Source: Axinella damicornis (Eukaryota > Porifera > Demospongiae > Axinellida > Axinellidae). Taken from it: a stretch of 64,000 nt of DNA. The translations under genes and the position numbers were made by a program. The stretch is from NCBI GenBank assembly GCA_963931865.1, contig OZ007517.1, positions 5,407,707 through 5,471,706 of the forward strand. Direction: 5' to 3'. The notes under the pieces are model-generated. The model was given only the letters and a program-made list of their open reading frames with translations, was not told the origin of the DNA and searched no databases. Shown in pieces: positions 54,737 through 64,000 of the stretch. The stretch's first letter is position 1; each line of letters opens with the position of its first letter.

Positions 54737-54836
54737 ACTGATTGGAAGCCTTCATCAGCCGCTAGCTGGCACAACAGTTGTGCCAGCTAGCGGCTGATGA
54801 AGGTTTCCAGGCTGAAACGTCCTGTATTGCATGCTA
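54737..54836. repeat. hairpin with hammerhead-like core
   Basis: GCCTTCATCAGCCGCTAGCT and AGCTAGCGGCTGATGAAGG form arms of about 40 bp. The plus-strand arm (54794-54821) reads CTGATGA ... GCTGAAACGTC, the order of a hammerhead core, but its stem II is weak. It lies in a kinase intron and resembles the hairpins at 3439 and 29194. Confidence 0.45.
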
Positions 54837-56538
54837 ATTGCTCGTGTTGAACCCTTTGTAGTACACCCGAGCTTACCACTGACTGACGTTAGGTTCTTGT
54901 GTGTGATTGTCCCTTCGGGGGCATCGTAGTGGAGATAGTGCATTCCTTATGCGGAAGGAACAAACCAGTATACCATCCAGTACCATCAACAAAGACAAAG
55001 TGAAACCGCAAACACTGTCATGGCTAGCCTTAATATCGTGAGAATAAAGCTAGCTATATGACTGTGCATGTTATCCTCCCAAAAGGTGGTCTGGTGAGTT
55101 TTGTTATTCGCATATGCACACTACAAATTTCTGATATCGGAATCTGCATCACACGTTACTGGGGCATTTCAACACTCTCCATATTATACTACATGCATGA
55201 ACTGGACCTGGCTGAGTGATGGGAAGTCAGAGGAGATAAATGTAAGTATACAAGACCACTGAATAACATGAACAGGCCAACTGAATATTCAAGATGGACA
55301 AGCTGTATGCTGGTAATTATTGTGTTTGTCTAGGGACCAATTGTGACCACCTTAATTAATGAACATCATCTCTTACCCAGTTTACAGACGGACATGCCAT
55401 ATTGCTGCTGGAATCCCTGGCAGTACAGATGCAGCCATTAAATTTGTGGATATAGCAAACTCACCTTGAGCAATCTGTCTGGCCCATGTCTGTGCTTGTT
55501 GGAACTCAAGTGTATGAATTCTTTCTTAGGTAGTCACAGAGACAGCCACCTTCACACAGCTCTGCATGTGTCAATGTACAGTAGCATGGGAATCTCAGGT
55601 ATTCTATACATGCACAAAGAAGTTATGTCATTCCATGGCACATTGTTGTAACAATGTTGGGTTCTGTAGACTGAGCGTACCATACTTTTGTGACCCACTA
55701 TAAACTCATTTTCAGAATGATGTGATGAACTGCTGGTCAAAAAAACCCAATACTTCTTGCAATTGCCTGAATACATATTATTAGACACTAGCTAAATGCA
55801 GGTTTGGTATGCTACATAAGGCAAACAGACAAGGCGAACAGGCACAACTCACCCATTACAATGTCAAAGAACGGTCGCTCATTCAGTGCCTCATAGAACT
55901 GGACTATGTATGTTCTTGTGGCGAATGCTATTCAGGACTCTGGCCTGAGAAGGGACAGAGCAGAACATGACTATAGCCTCTCCCGAGCAAAACATGGAGA
56001 GATTTGTATTACCACCTTGTGTCCCGGGTACAACTAGGCATTATGTCTACTCCTCATATCCAGGCCTTCTTGCCCCAGCATTTGTCACTTACGGTACAAA
56101 CACTGGGGCATGTCATTATCAATAATTCTTGTTACTCACAAAAGGTGTGGTAAAAAGGGTGAGGGTTCTATACTTCATAACAGGTGGCTCGTGTGCTCCT
56201 GTACATAACAAATTCTTGAGCTATTTTGCAATCTGATTGGTTCTACCAGATTTCAAGTAGAGTCCAAGCAAAGTGGTCCAAAGTTCCCATGCGGTCACGT
56301 GAGTCGGGAAATTCGAGGGGCTAGCCCGCTAGACTACATTCGCTCCTTGCAAATGATTTATTGTACAGGTAAGTGCACATGCATACCTAGTCTCGTGCCC
56401 AGACCCCCCCCCGTGGGGAGAGATGGTCTGGTCTGGTGAACAAAGTCGAATTTCTTGGGCTTATTACCGGAATGTGGTAAGGACCAATGAGATTGCGAGA
56501 TTGTTAATAATTACGTAGTAATCACTTTGAATACTCAC

Positions 56539-56670
56539 ACGCTGGAGAAGACAACGGCCAAGAGCCTTTGCCATGCCATTTTGCCCCCAGTGTGTGACTG
56601 TGTAAGGCAACATATGTTGTGGCGACAACTTCTGAGCGCTCGATTGTGCTGGTTGTGAGCCCTGTGACAT
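56539..56670 (-). CDS. candidate alternative first exon of the kinase gene
   Basis: ATG at 56670 opens 44 codons (MSQGSQPAQSSAQKLSPQHM ... LGRCLLQR) to a strong donor GTGAGTAT, ending in phase 0. The kinase exon at 55944 begins in phase 0, so it could be an alternative 5' exon, or the start of a separate gene. The position between the divergent ATGs suggests a bidirectional promoter. No family is recognised. Confidence 0.4.
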
Positions 56671-56748
56671 CGCTTATGAAGGATCAAGTTGAGAGCTGGT
56701 CAGTAAAGGGATCAAGTACAACAAAGGGGCCCCTCTAGGTTCAAGCTA
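56671..56748. promoter_or_regulatory. putative bidirectional promoter
   Basis: The 78 bp between two head-to-head ATG exons that both run to good donors. No TATA box is seen; inference from arrangement only. Confidence 0.25.
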
Positions 56749-57540
56749 ATGCCGTTCTTCGTAGTAAAGTGCCTGAAAGGACTGGCAAACAAACGGGAAG
56801 CAGATTCCATGGACGGCGAAGGTGCTTCAAAAACCTTCTATGGGCCGTGGGTGAGTGGCAAAAGGTTAGTACATCTCTGATACGAGTAGCCATGATCATG
56901 CTTGGTCGACACGGGAGCCTTCAGCGGACACTTTCGCAGGCACTTAACACCACGGGATTATACACATTCCGTAGTATGCTTCAAGCCCAAGAAATTCGAC
57001 TTCGTTCACCAGACCGGCTCTCCCCGGGGGGGGGGGGGGGGGGGGGGGGGGGCACGAGACTAATGCATACCCTACCTTGGAACTTTCCGACACTGTAACA
57101 ACTCTACAGCACAGTTGCTATATTAATCCCCTCCCTTACCAATGTGCTGCATTCCACTAGTAGTAGTACTCCATACCTACGCCCAACTAACTAGTCTCGC
57201 AAGCCAGCCTCTTTTTCTACGAGGGGGCGCGCGCGGAGGGGGGAGGGAAAAAGAGTCTGGTGACTTAAGCCAACATTTCGTTACCCAGTGGAATGCAATC
57301 AACTGTAGCAAATGAAAAAGTCACATGATAGCTATCCAATTATCGCCCACAACTTTCAAATGTGCAACTGCGAATCGAGTTGGAGGAGGCTCGCGAAGCT
57401 CTGGAGAGTAGTAACCGTTGGAAGGTGAGCCACGGAAAAGCCTTCAGCAGTATATATACGTAGTAACAAGGCGATTTTCCAGTACCCGTTAGAAGACTCA
57501 CGAGTACATCCCGTCCGCTGAAGGAGTTCTTCACTGCTAA
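56749..57540 (+). CDS. candidate small gene, three exons
   Basis: Exon 56749-56850 starts MPFFVVKCLKGLANKREADS and ends YGPW|GTGAGT, phase 0. A later exon ending at 57424 reads LSNVQLRIELEEAREALESS (coiled-coil-like) to WK|GTGAGC, phase 0. It joins 57493-57540 (KTHEYIPSAEGVLHC, stop) after acceptor CAGTACCCGTTAG. The link from the first to the second exon is not established, and the second exon's acceptor is unclear. No domain recognised. Confidence 0.3.
57027..57051. repeat. poly-G run
   Basis: About 25 consecutive G inside the right arm of the 56389-57062 inverted repeat. Confidence 0.9.
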
Positions 57541-57770
57541 TTCTTGCTTTGGGGCACAACCTTGGATAGCCTAGTTGCGTTTTGCAGCGATGGCAATCGC
57601 ACGCACTGTCTCTGAATTACGCTATGAAAATCATGTGACTGCTGCAATCTCATTGGCTCTACCCACATTCCGGCAGAGAAAACGAAATGTTGGCTTAAGT
57701 CACCAGACTCTTTTTCCCTCCCCCCTCCGCGCGCGCCCCCTCGTAGAAAAAGAGGCTGGCTTGCGAGACT
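57193..57770. mobile_element. AGTCTCG-family element with perfect 90-bp arms
   Basis: 57193-57282 (AGTCTCGCAAGCCAGCCTCT ... ACATTTCGTT) is repeated as an exact reverse complement at 57681-57770, as far as I can read. The 398-bp interior contains the two short open exons described at 56749-57540. Exact arms indicate a recent origin or gene conversion. Confidence 0.8.
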
Positions 57771-58263
57771 ACCAACTAACCTCCCTGTCATCCATTTTTG
57801 AGAGCATTTTAACGGCCGCTTGTTTCTTCTGGGAGATCCACAATGCCTTCTGCACTCGCCCATTCTTCTCCACTGGGTCTCCCATCTCCAGATCATTTCG
57901 CTCAATCTCCAGATACTCCCGCGAGCAGTCAGGCTGCAGCCGGGGACGCTCGAGGACGATACTCATGATTCTGAAATTAACTGTCACAGTACATGTATGT
58001 ATTAAACATGGTGTGGCTATTTATCCGGGCAATGATGACAAAATAATACCGGAACGCGTAGCTAGTGGGTGGGGCTAACCAAAATTGACGTTTGCAGGTT
58101 GGTTGACCAGTAGATAGGTGGGGTAACTCAATTAGGCAAATTCAATCACATCCATGAGAATATCTACCTTTGCCTCTGGACAACCAACCTGCAAAGGTCT
58201 CTGTAGCTACACAGTCAAGTCATGTGCTGCACTGGCCTTCTCGTTTGATTCTTGTGCCTGCAG

Positions 58264-59289
58264 CTGTGGTGGACGATGCAGGAGGATTCGAAACTCAGGT
58301 GTACGGCAACAGTCAGTGCAAGACTCCCAACCTGGACGCGTTCGCAAAGAAGAGCCTCGTATTCAAGAATGCCTACCATGACTTCTCCCCCAGCAGGTCT
58401 GCAATATTGACAGGTAGCTAATTCATGTTGCAGAAGTACTGATACTAACCAAAATAAAATAGTAGTCACTGAGTGCGATTGCATGACAAACCTTGTTCTA
58501 CATTCTGATTCAGGGTTGCCCAGCACCAAAATGGGATGTACGGTCTACACCATTCCTACAACCTCCAGTCCTTTGATCCCACAAAGCCTCATCCTCAACA
58601 AAACTGGAGATATATTCTGGTATGGGATAATTGGAAAGAAGCAGCATGATGTCCATTGGACCAACAGCTAGCACACCAGAGGTGGGGAGAAGAGACAGAA
58701 GCAATGGATAGCCTTACTGACATTGTCCTGGACTGGTTTGGGCTACCCTATCCCAACTACACCATCTTCGGGCCTAATCCTGTAACCTGCAAGGTCACTC
58801 CATGCTGCCTGTCACAGAAAAGGAAGCAGCATCAGGTTGGGACACTAGCTGTCTTCTCGAGCCACAACTTCCATGAAGTCAGCATGTACTAGCTACATGT
58901 ACCCTACTCGTGTCTTGAGGAACCAACAGTTCAAACTGATCCATAATGTGAATTAGCTACAAGATGCCTTACCCTGACATAGCTATATGGCTCACCAACA
59001 TTTCTGGACCTCCTACATCACACAATCAATGCCAACTGGTTCAAGACTCTGAACCAGTAGCTATTACTATCGTGACCCCTGGGAGCTCTACGACTTGGAG
59101 CATGATCCTCATGAAATGAATAACATTACCTCCGTACCCCAGTACAATGACACCTTCACCAAACTGGCGAATGCACTACATGAGTGGCAAAATGCCACTG
59201 ATGACCACTGGTTCTGTGGAGCTCCAAATGGTGTACTCGTAAATGGCCCCAACCCTCAACCAGTATGCACTGTGGACAATAATGTGTAG
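58264..59289 (+). pseudogene. heparan N-sulfatase (SGSH)-like, degenerate
   Basis: Exon 58264-58413 follows acceptor TTGTGCCTGCAG and reads VVDDAGGFETQVYGN, TPNLDAFAKKSLVFKNAY, then FSPSRSAILTG, ending at GTAGC. SGSH removes N-sulfate from heparan sulfate in lysosomes and needs the Cys of C-x-PSR, which is converted to formylglycine. Here Phe stands at that place and nearby residues are deleted. After a 100-bp intron, QHQNGMYGLHHSYNLQSFD follows, then a frame change to TGDIFWYGIIGKKQHD. About 190 residues are then missing before EAMDSLTDIVLDWFGLPYPN, YTIFGPNPV, SSHNFHEVSMY. After stops, WELYDLEHDPHEMNNITSVP and DDHWFCGAPNGVL end at TAG 59289. A retained intron rules out a simple retrocopy. 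Confidence 0.85.
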
Positions 59290-59809
59290 ATGTAACTTGT
59301 AACTATACAAATTATAGCTCCTGCTATTATAACCATTGCTATCTTCATGTTCAGATCGAGTGTACACAGGTTGTACAGTACTAGTGAGGTCAATATTTGG
59401 CATTACTACAACGATAACTTATGGCATGTATCAAGTTATAATGCAATTTTGGAGAATTAAGTGCATGTGACCCAATTGAGTGCTGCTCTGAGTCAAGCAT
59501 GATAGCGTAATTATTAGCTTACAATGCATACATCAGGGATGAAGAGCTAGGACACGTGTGTACCACTTTGAATGTTACAAAATTATCATCTATGAGCATA
59601 GAGATAATAAGAGTATGGGAATGAGACTTGTCTGTCAGGAAGGGATGTGCACCCTGAAGGAAAGCAGATGGGGGCAACTTACTCTGGATTAAGTAGCTCC
59701 TAGATGTGCAAAGTATAGCTACTGTATAAACATGGTAGGAGTATCTCAGTGCATTCAAGTTGACGTGCAGACTGCTGTAGACAAAGCAGTTGTTGTGCAT
59801 CCATTCTAG
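59290..59809. other. no gene seen
   Basis: AT-rich DNA downstream of the sulfatase relic with no exon or repeat signal. Confidence 0.3.
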
Positions 59810-59934
59810 GCGATGAAGAAGTCAACTGGCTGATCATTGAGAAGTTACAGAAGTGGGGTAATGAGTACCGCTCCCAAGGCTTGGGCCCCTTCCTTCACGG
59901 TACTGCTCCCATTGGACCTCATAATAAACGATAA
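59810..59934 (+). CDS. candidate terminal exon, unrecognised
   Basis: After acceptor GTGCATCCATTCTAG the frame reads DEEVNWLIIEKLQKWGNEYR and SQGLGPFLHGTAPIGPHNKR, then TAA. Alternatively it is internal, with a donor at CACG|GTACTG (59898). Composition is protein-like; no family known. Confidence 0.35.
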
Positions 59935-61814
59935 GATAATTACTGACTATCCTGTGGAAACAGATGTGTTGATCTGGATACTCTCCCTATAGGCCTATAG
60001 TGAACTATACTGCTGATTTTATATCCCATCTGTAACTGTTGTATGGTAATTTATGGAGTTGATATGTACTGCATGCAGAATCTTGATTGAATGTCCTCTC
60101 CTCAGGAGGCACTGTGTGATGACCTGAGGAGTTGAGGTCACAGGTGGAGCATGAACTGAGGGAGGGAGGAGGTCGACAAGCTTGAACTCTATCAGATGTC
60201 TTTGTGCAGCCCAAAGAATGGTACTCGAAAACAGTTGTTCCACAGTCATGCATTTGTAGTGCTCCTTTTATCGTGTGCATATAATTATTCCTTGTGTGCA
60301 TCCACGGTAATTTTAAGTTACACAAACTCAAATCTTTCATTTCAGTGTAGCTAGCTATGCCATATTGACAATGTACCAGCAAAAATATCTTGACCAATCA
60401 GGCTACCTGGATTAAATTAATAATTGTTTCATGGGATGGTGCTCTAATGCATCACTTGAGATGAGTATACTACAACAATTGAAGTTGTTTCTAGGACTGG
60501 AAATATTGTAGTATTGCAGTGCTAGGCTACATTGGGGCTTATCTGTATTTGTACCTTTGTTCTTGTGTGTGACTTCGGTTTTGTAGACAGAATTAGAATT
60601 TGAGTCACTATGTATTTTGTACCTTGGCTTATGTGTGAATATTGCTGCACTGATAAAATTGGCCCATGAGTGTCAGGGATAATATTATATAAGAAATGTT
60701 TTCACTGACTGCATTTCACATGACCAAAAATCTTGTCAAAGGAGAATGATGCACGCTGTTAACGGAACACTAATTGTCTTACAAGAAATACAAGACTGCT
60801 TAAATATAACCAAACTGCAGTAGCTAGCTACACTACTGAAGCATCACTGTAAGATCACACTGTCTGTATAGACTGTGTTTGGTATTAGAGACCAATTGCA
60901 CAAGACAACTTGTGAGGCAACTGTCTATAACGTTAACTTAACAGTGTGAGGCAACTGTCTGGCCTGGGATGTCAGGGTCTAGCTGCATGTGCCAACAACA
61001 CAACCCTCACCCCATACAGTTAACTTATAGTCACAGCATAGTGCTTACCGTTGAGGTTACAGTGGTAGAATGCAGTTTTAGCTATAGAATTTTATCCCAA
61101 AACTTTATGCAGTAGGTATAACTTTAACAACCATGGTTGCCCTAACTTCTGAGCAGGTTAAACCCCACTATGGTAGCCCAGTTTGCAAAATTCATGTCAC
61201 CCCCATTCTGCATTCAGCACAGAATGTAGACAGCATGCGAGTGGATCAAGCTTAGCAAGCTGTGTGCAAGAAAAGAATGTGCGCAAGAAAAGAATGACAA
61301 TTCGCTACAGCACCCACAGTCACACACTTTGGTGTGCAACCAAAATTATAGTATGCCCCTCTTTAACATCAACATTTAGTGTGCAAATTTCATGCACTGA
61401 AGCAAAACTGCATAGAGGTGCAAAATAGTAACAGCCAAACGTAATATTCTTAGCAGATTGCTGTACAAATGTAAGGTATAATCATTACAATGGCAACCAT
61501 GATGATGACCTTTGACCTGGGGATTGTGTTTCTTCAGCTGTCTTCGTGAGTCAGCATCTATGTGTCCCAGTGCTGCACCCGCTGCATGGGGCCTCCGTGA
61601 GTCTTGCTGCCTGCATTGTTACTTGAAGATGAAAGATTGCTGCTATTTGGTCTTACGGCCCAAGTTTTTTCCATTTTGGTGGGATGGTTAATTCAACCCA
61701 TCGCAATGCTGAGAGAACAAGTGAATGTCAATTGATTCTCCGATGACACTGGTTCTCCAGCACTTCCACTCTCCAATTAATAATGTTGACAGTCCCATGT
61801 TGCTCACTATCCAC
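59935..61814. other. 1.9 kb without a recognisable gene
   Basis: Unstructured AT-rich DNA; 60925-60965 carries a short direct repeat (TGAGGCAACTGTCT). No exon could be supported. Confidence 0.3.
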
Positions 61815-63971
61815 CTTCCTAGTTCTTTCAGAGAGGTCTGTGAACACCAGTGGAGTGGATGTCAGCCGATAGGGGGAAGCCTGAGGACAAAGACAAGTAT
61901 GGTAGAATCTAGCATGCTTGTCACTATCTGCAAGAATTCCCTATCTCTGCCTTGCTCCCAGGCTTCTTCCACTTTTAGACTGAGGGGACAGCCCAACATA
62001 TTTACACTTGTAATTTTGCACTCACTCCCATCTCCAAAACCATACACAGAATCTGACTGTACGTATTATACAGTCATATATCAATGTGCTCACATGTGTG
62101 ATGTGCTCACCAGACAGGGAGTGTTAAAATTAATACTGCACCTCATGGCATCCTTGATGGCTTGTGCCTAGTGGAAGAGATTTGTGGGAGAAGAACAGCA
62201 GAGGCATGTCTGCATTGAGGGAGACCTATATGCCTAGGAATAGCATTTCCGTCACAAAGATGAGAATGGCAAACTTCCCGATTCACTTCCAGTTAATTAA
62301 ATTAAGAGAGAGAGAGAGAAGAGGTCAAAAATGAATCTGAAACTGAACGGTCACTAGTACTGGTGTGCAGAATGACTATCGTTAGAAAGCTAGGGGTATC
62401 GTCAATCACATGACACTCACATGGGTTAACTCCTTCATGCAGCAGCAGAATCCTAAAAGTGTCCAGGCTGAGGTCCTTGTGGGTGGAGGGAGCAATCAGT
62501 GTTGATGGCGAAACAACCACAAGTGGCTGGGGTGAGGTGTGTGTGTGTGTGCTTGTGTGCAAGAGAGAGAGAGAGAAGCGGTCAAAAATGAATCTGTAAC
62601 TGAACAGTCACTGGTACTGGTGTGAAGAAATACTATCGTTAGAAAGCTAGGAGTGTCATCAATCACAGGACACTCACACGTGTTAGCTACTTCATCCAGC
62701 TGCACCATCCTAACAGAGTCCAGGCTGAGGTCCTTGTGGGTGGGGTGAGGTGTGTGTGTGTGCTTGTGTATAGAGAGGAGGTCAAAAATAAATCGGTAAC
62801 TGAACAGTCACAGGTACTGGTGTGCAGAATGACTATCATTAGAAAGCTAGGGGTGTCATCATTCACATGACACTCACACGTGTTAGCTCCTTCATACAGC
62901 AACAGCATCCTAAACGTGTCCAGGCTGTTGACGTCTCACTTCATCAATTTGATGGAATGCCAGCAGTTTTATCTGTCAGAAGGTAAATGTGACATTGCAG
63001 ACATTCCTACGACCTGGGATCATGGCTAAGACATTCCTGGAATGGTGAACCATCAACTGTTATTTTGTGGAGCACAAGATGTTTAGGTTGCCTTCTCAGC
63101 TCTGACCACAATAATTTGATGGGCACATAATCAACATTGGTACAATGAATTCAATCACCTTGTTACAGTTACTTCAATGGAGAATGGACAGCATGGGTAT
63201 TACACTTGGGCTGACAGTAATGGCATAGTTTCTGCTACACTGTGCATGCACTGCTGCATGGCCAAAGCGATGCACAATTGACTACAAATATATAGCTTCA
63301 GTACAGGATCTACCATAGTTTCTGCGCCTCTTTATGGAATGAGGAGACAGCATACTACAACACTGCGGTATTCCGCTATTATATACATTCAAGGGTGTAG
63401 ACGAGTCGTATGTACAGGTGGGGTTTGAAGCGTGCACGATTTTTGACAATAATTATTGTGCAACTGTAAATTAACCCCCTGAATGCGATTATTAATATGT
63501 AATGACAAAACAGATACTCTTCAATTGAATAGTATAGAAAAATTTGCGTCATGCAATAACAGCAATTGGACATTTCAACAAAAACACACTGCATAGCATA
63601 ATATTACATAGGGCGAGCCTCAAAAACTGGTGGGGCTTCAGCCCCCATAGCCCCCCCCCTCCCCCCCCCCCCCCTCCTTGTCTACACCCTAGTGATCCAA
63701 AATTCAGTCAGTTTTGCACTAGTCCATATGCAATGTTCTCCCTGAGTTCAATGTGAGTGGGATCAACAGTTCCCTTCTGCCCTCATACACTGGAGCTGGC
63801 TGTTGCTTCTGCAGCTTGCGGACTGTTGTCAGGGAGTAAACCTTCTACCATTTCTTCTCACAGCACAGTAGTGTATCACAGCACCAACCAGTGCTCCAAT
63901 AATGAATGAAGCAGCACAGGAGACCACTGCTGTGACAGCTACACTGGTGGAACATGAGCCACAGATGCTTC
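61815..63971 (-). CDS. probable membrane protein gene, partial, several exons
   Basis: Minus exons: 63971-63849 (transmembrane: SVAVTAVVSCAASFIIGALV, then GAVIHYCAVRRNG; donor GTAGAAG), three related exons near 62935-62878, 62737-62677 and 62518-62421 (each containing SLD-x2-R and ending before GTGAGTG), 62167-62111 (AQAIKDAMRCSINFNTPCL, 19 codons, phase 0) and 61880-61815 (ASPYRLTSTPLVFTDLSERT, 22 codons, phase 0). The hydrophobic segment followed by RR fits a type I protein with its tail encoded by the downstream exons. The ectodomain would lie beyond the right edge. Exon order is inferred from strand and splice signals only. Confidence 0.45.
62310..62950 (-). repeat. triplicated exon block with microsatellites
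   Basis: Three tandem copies, 200-257 bp apart, of a block with AGAAAGCTAGGGGTGTCATC, GACACTCAC and CCTAAACGTGTCCAGGCTG text. Minus-strand products are LSLDTFRILLLHEGVN, LSLDSVRMVQLDEVAN and LDTFRMLLLYEGAN. Two carry (GT)n and (GA)n tracts between copies, explaining the unequal spacing. Confidence 0.75.
63391..63694. mobile_element. MITE-like, AAGGGTGTAGAC ends
   Basis: AAGGGTGTAGACGAG at the left and CTTGTCTACACCCTAG at the right are inverted. The right part has GGCTTCAGCCCCCATAGCC and a C run (about 63650-63675), a common form of decayed DNA element. Target duplication not seen. Confidence 0.5.
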
Positions 63972-64000
63972 CTACAATGGCAGATGAAAATCAATGCTCA

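Larger units (their letters stand above)
56389..57062. mobile_element. AGTCTCG-family inverted repeats enclosing two start exons
   Basis: Left arm 56389-56460 (TAGTCTCGTGCCCAGACCC ... GTCTGGTGAACAAAGTCGAA, TTTCTTGGGCTT) and right arm 56984-57062 (AAGCCCAAGAAATTCGACTT ... GGGCACGAGACTA) are inverted copies about 70 bp long, apart from poly-C/poly-G length. The 520 bp between contain divergent ATG exons at 56670 (-) and 56749 (+). Confidence 0.7.
52133..57970 (-). pseudogene. MLK/ZAK-like TKL kinase gene, decayed pseudokinase
   Basis: Exons on the minus strand, all with consensus sites: 57970-57781 (ATG at 57966, GRVQKALWISQ loop, AAVKML beta-3 lysine), 55944-55853 (ARVLNSIRHKN), 55561-55465 (ELCEGGCLCDYLRKN ... 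QAQTWARQIAQ), 54945-54877 (GMHYLHYDAPEGTITHKNLT), 53937-53845 (GFGYSRV ... WMAPE), 53590-53468 (SDVYSFSIILWELISQKIPF), 52531-52457 (RLEIPKNCPPDWADLMKKCW), 52198-52133 (SRPSFREIVFKLEG). Layout matches the MAP3K20/ZAK and MLK kinase domain. HRD is HKN and DFG is GFG, so the catalytic and magnesium-binding Asp are lost. A 4-bp duplication (CATA) near 55910, a frame break near 55518 and a phase clash before 53937 disrupt it. The intron after 52457 starts GC, a rarer but valid donor. Earlier pseudokinase role is possible; the present copy is broken. Confidence 0.8.

Overview
This is eukaryotic, almost certainly animal, nuclear DNA: genes are short exons bounded by GT/AG sites, microsatellites and SINEs are frequent, and most bases belong to DNA transposons or their short derivatives. 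A demosponge-like invertebrate is my best guess, from the divergent tyrosine-kinase-like (TKL) kinase genes and the transposon mix; this is inference. There is no bacterial or viral gene layout, rRNA, functional tRNA or CRISPR array, and one 200-N assembly gap (26414-26613).

Layout. 1-1700: a tandem duplication and simple repeats. 1752-7728: a 6 kb Tc1/mariner-type element with terminal inverted repeats and a TA duplication. It holds an intact, intron-containing transposase on the minus strand and, convergent to it on the plus strand, a decayed multi-exon BEN-domain gene. 7.7-30 kb: nested non-autonomous elements (hAT-like MITEs with 7-9 bp target duplications, a CACTA-like MITE, fold-back elements, a repeat family carrying conserved ATG-to-splice-donor segments), relics of Tc1 transposases and a few exons of unrecognised genes (notably 15949-17063). 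32.0-36.1 kb: a 139-bp satellite whose units each carry an ATTTGCAT octamer-like site. 36-48 kb: a tRNA-Ser-derived SINE, nested MITEs, a minus-strand gene of unknown function (about 40.3-45.6 kb) and a frameshifted kinase (46.5-47.2 kb). 48.0-50.3 kb: an intact autonomous hAT transposon with a perfect 8-bp target duplication. 51.9-58.0 kb: a minus-strand MLK/ZAK-like TKL kinase gene with frameshifts and lost catalytic residues. 58.3-59.3 kb: a decayed heparan N-sulfatase (SGSH)-like gene. 61.8-64.0 kb: exons of a probable membrane protein, running off the window.

The host genes recognisable by homology (two kinases, the sulfatase) and the BEN gene are broken by frameshifts or have lost key residues. 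Two transposases (Tc1 with intron, hAT) are fully open, which argues against pervasive sequencing indels and for a decaying, transposon-dominated neighbourhood. Splice models were built by eye from consensus sites and phase; none has transcript support.
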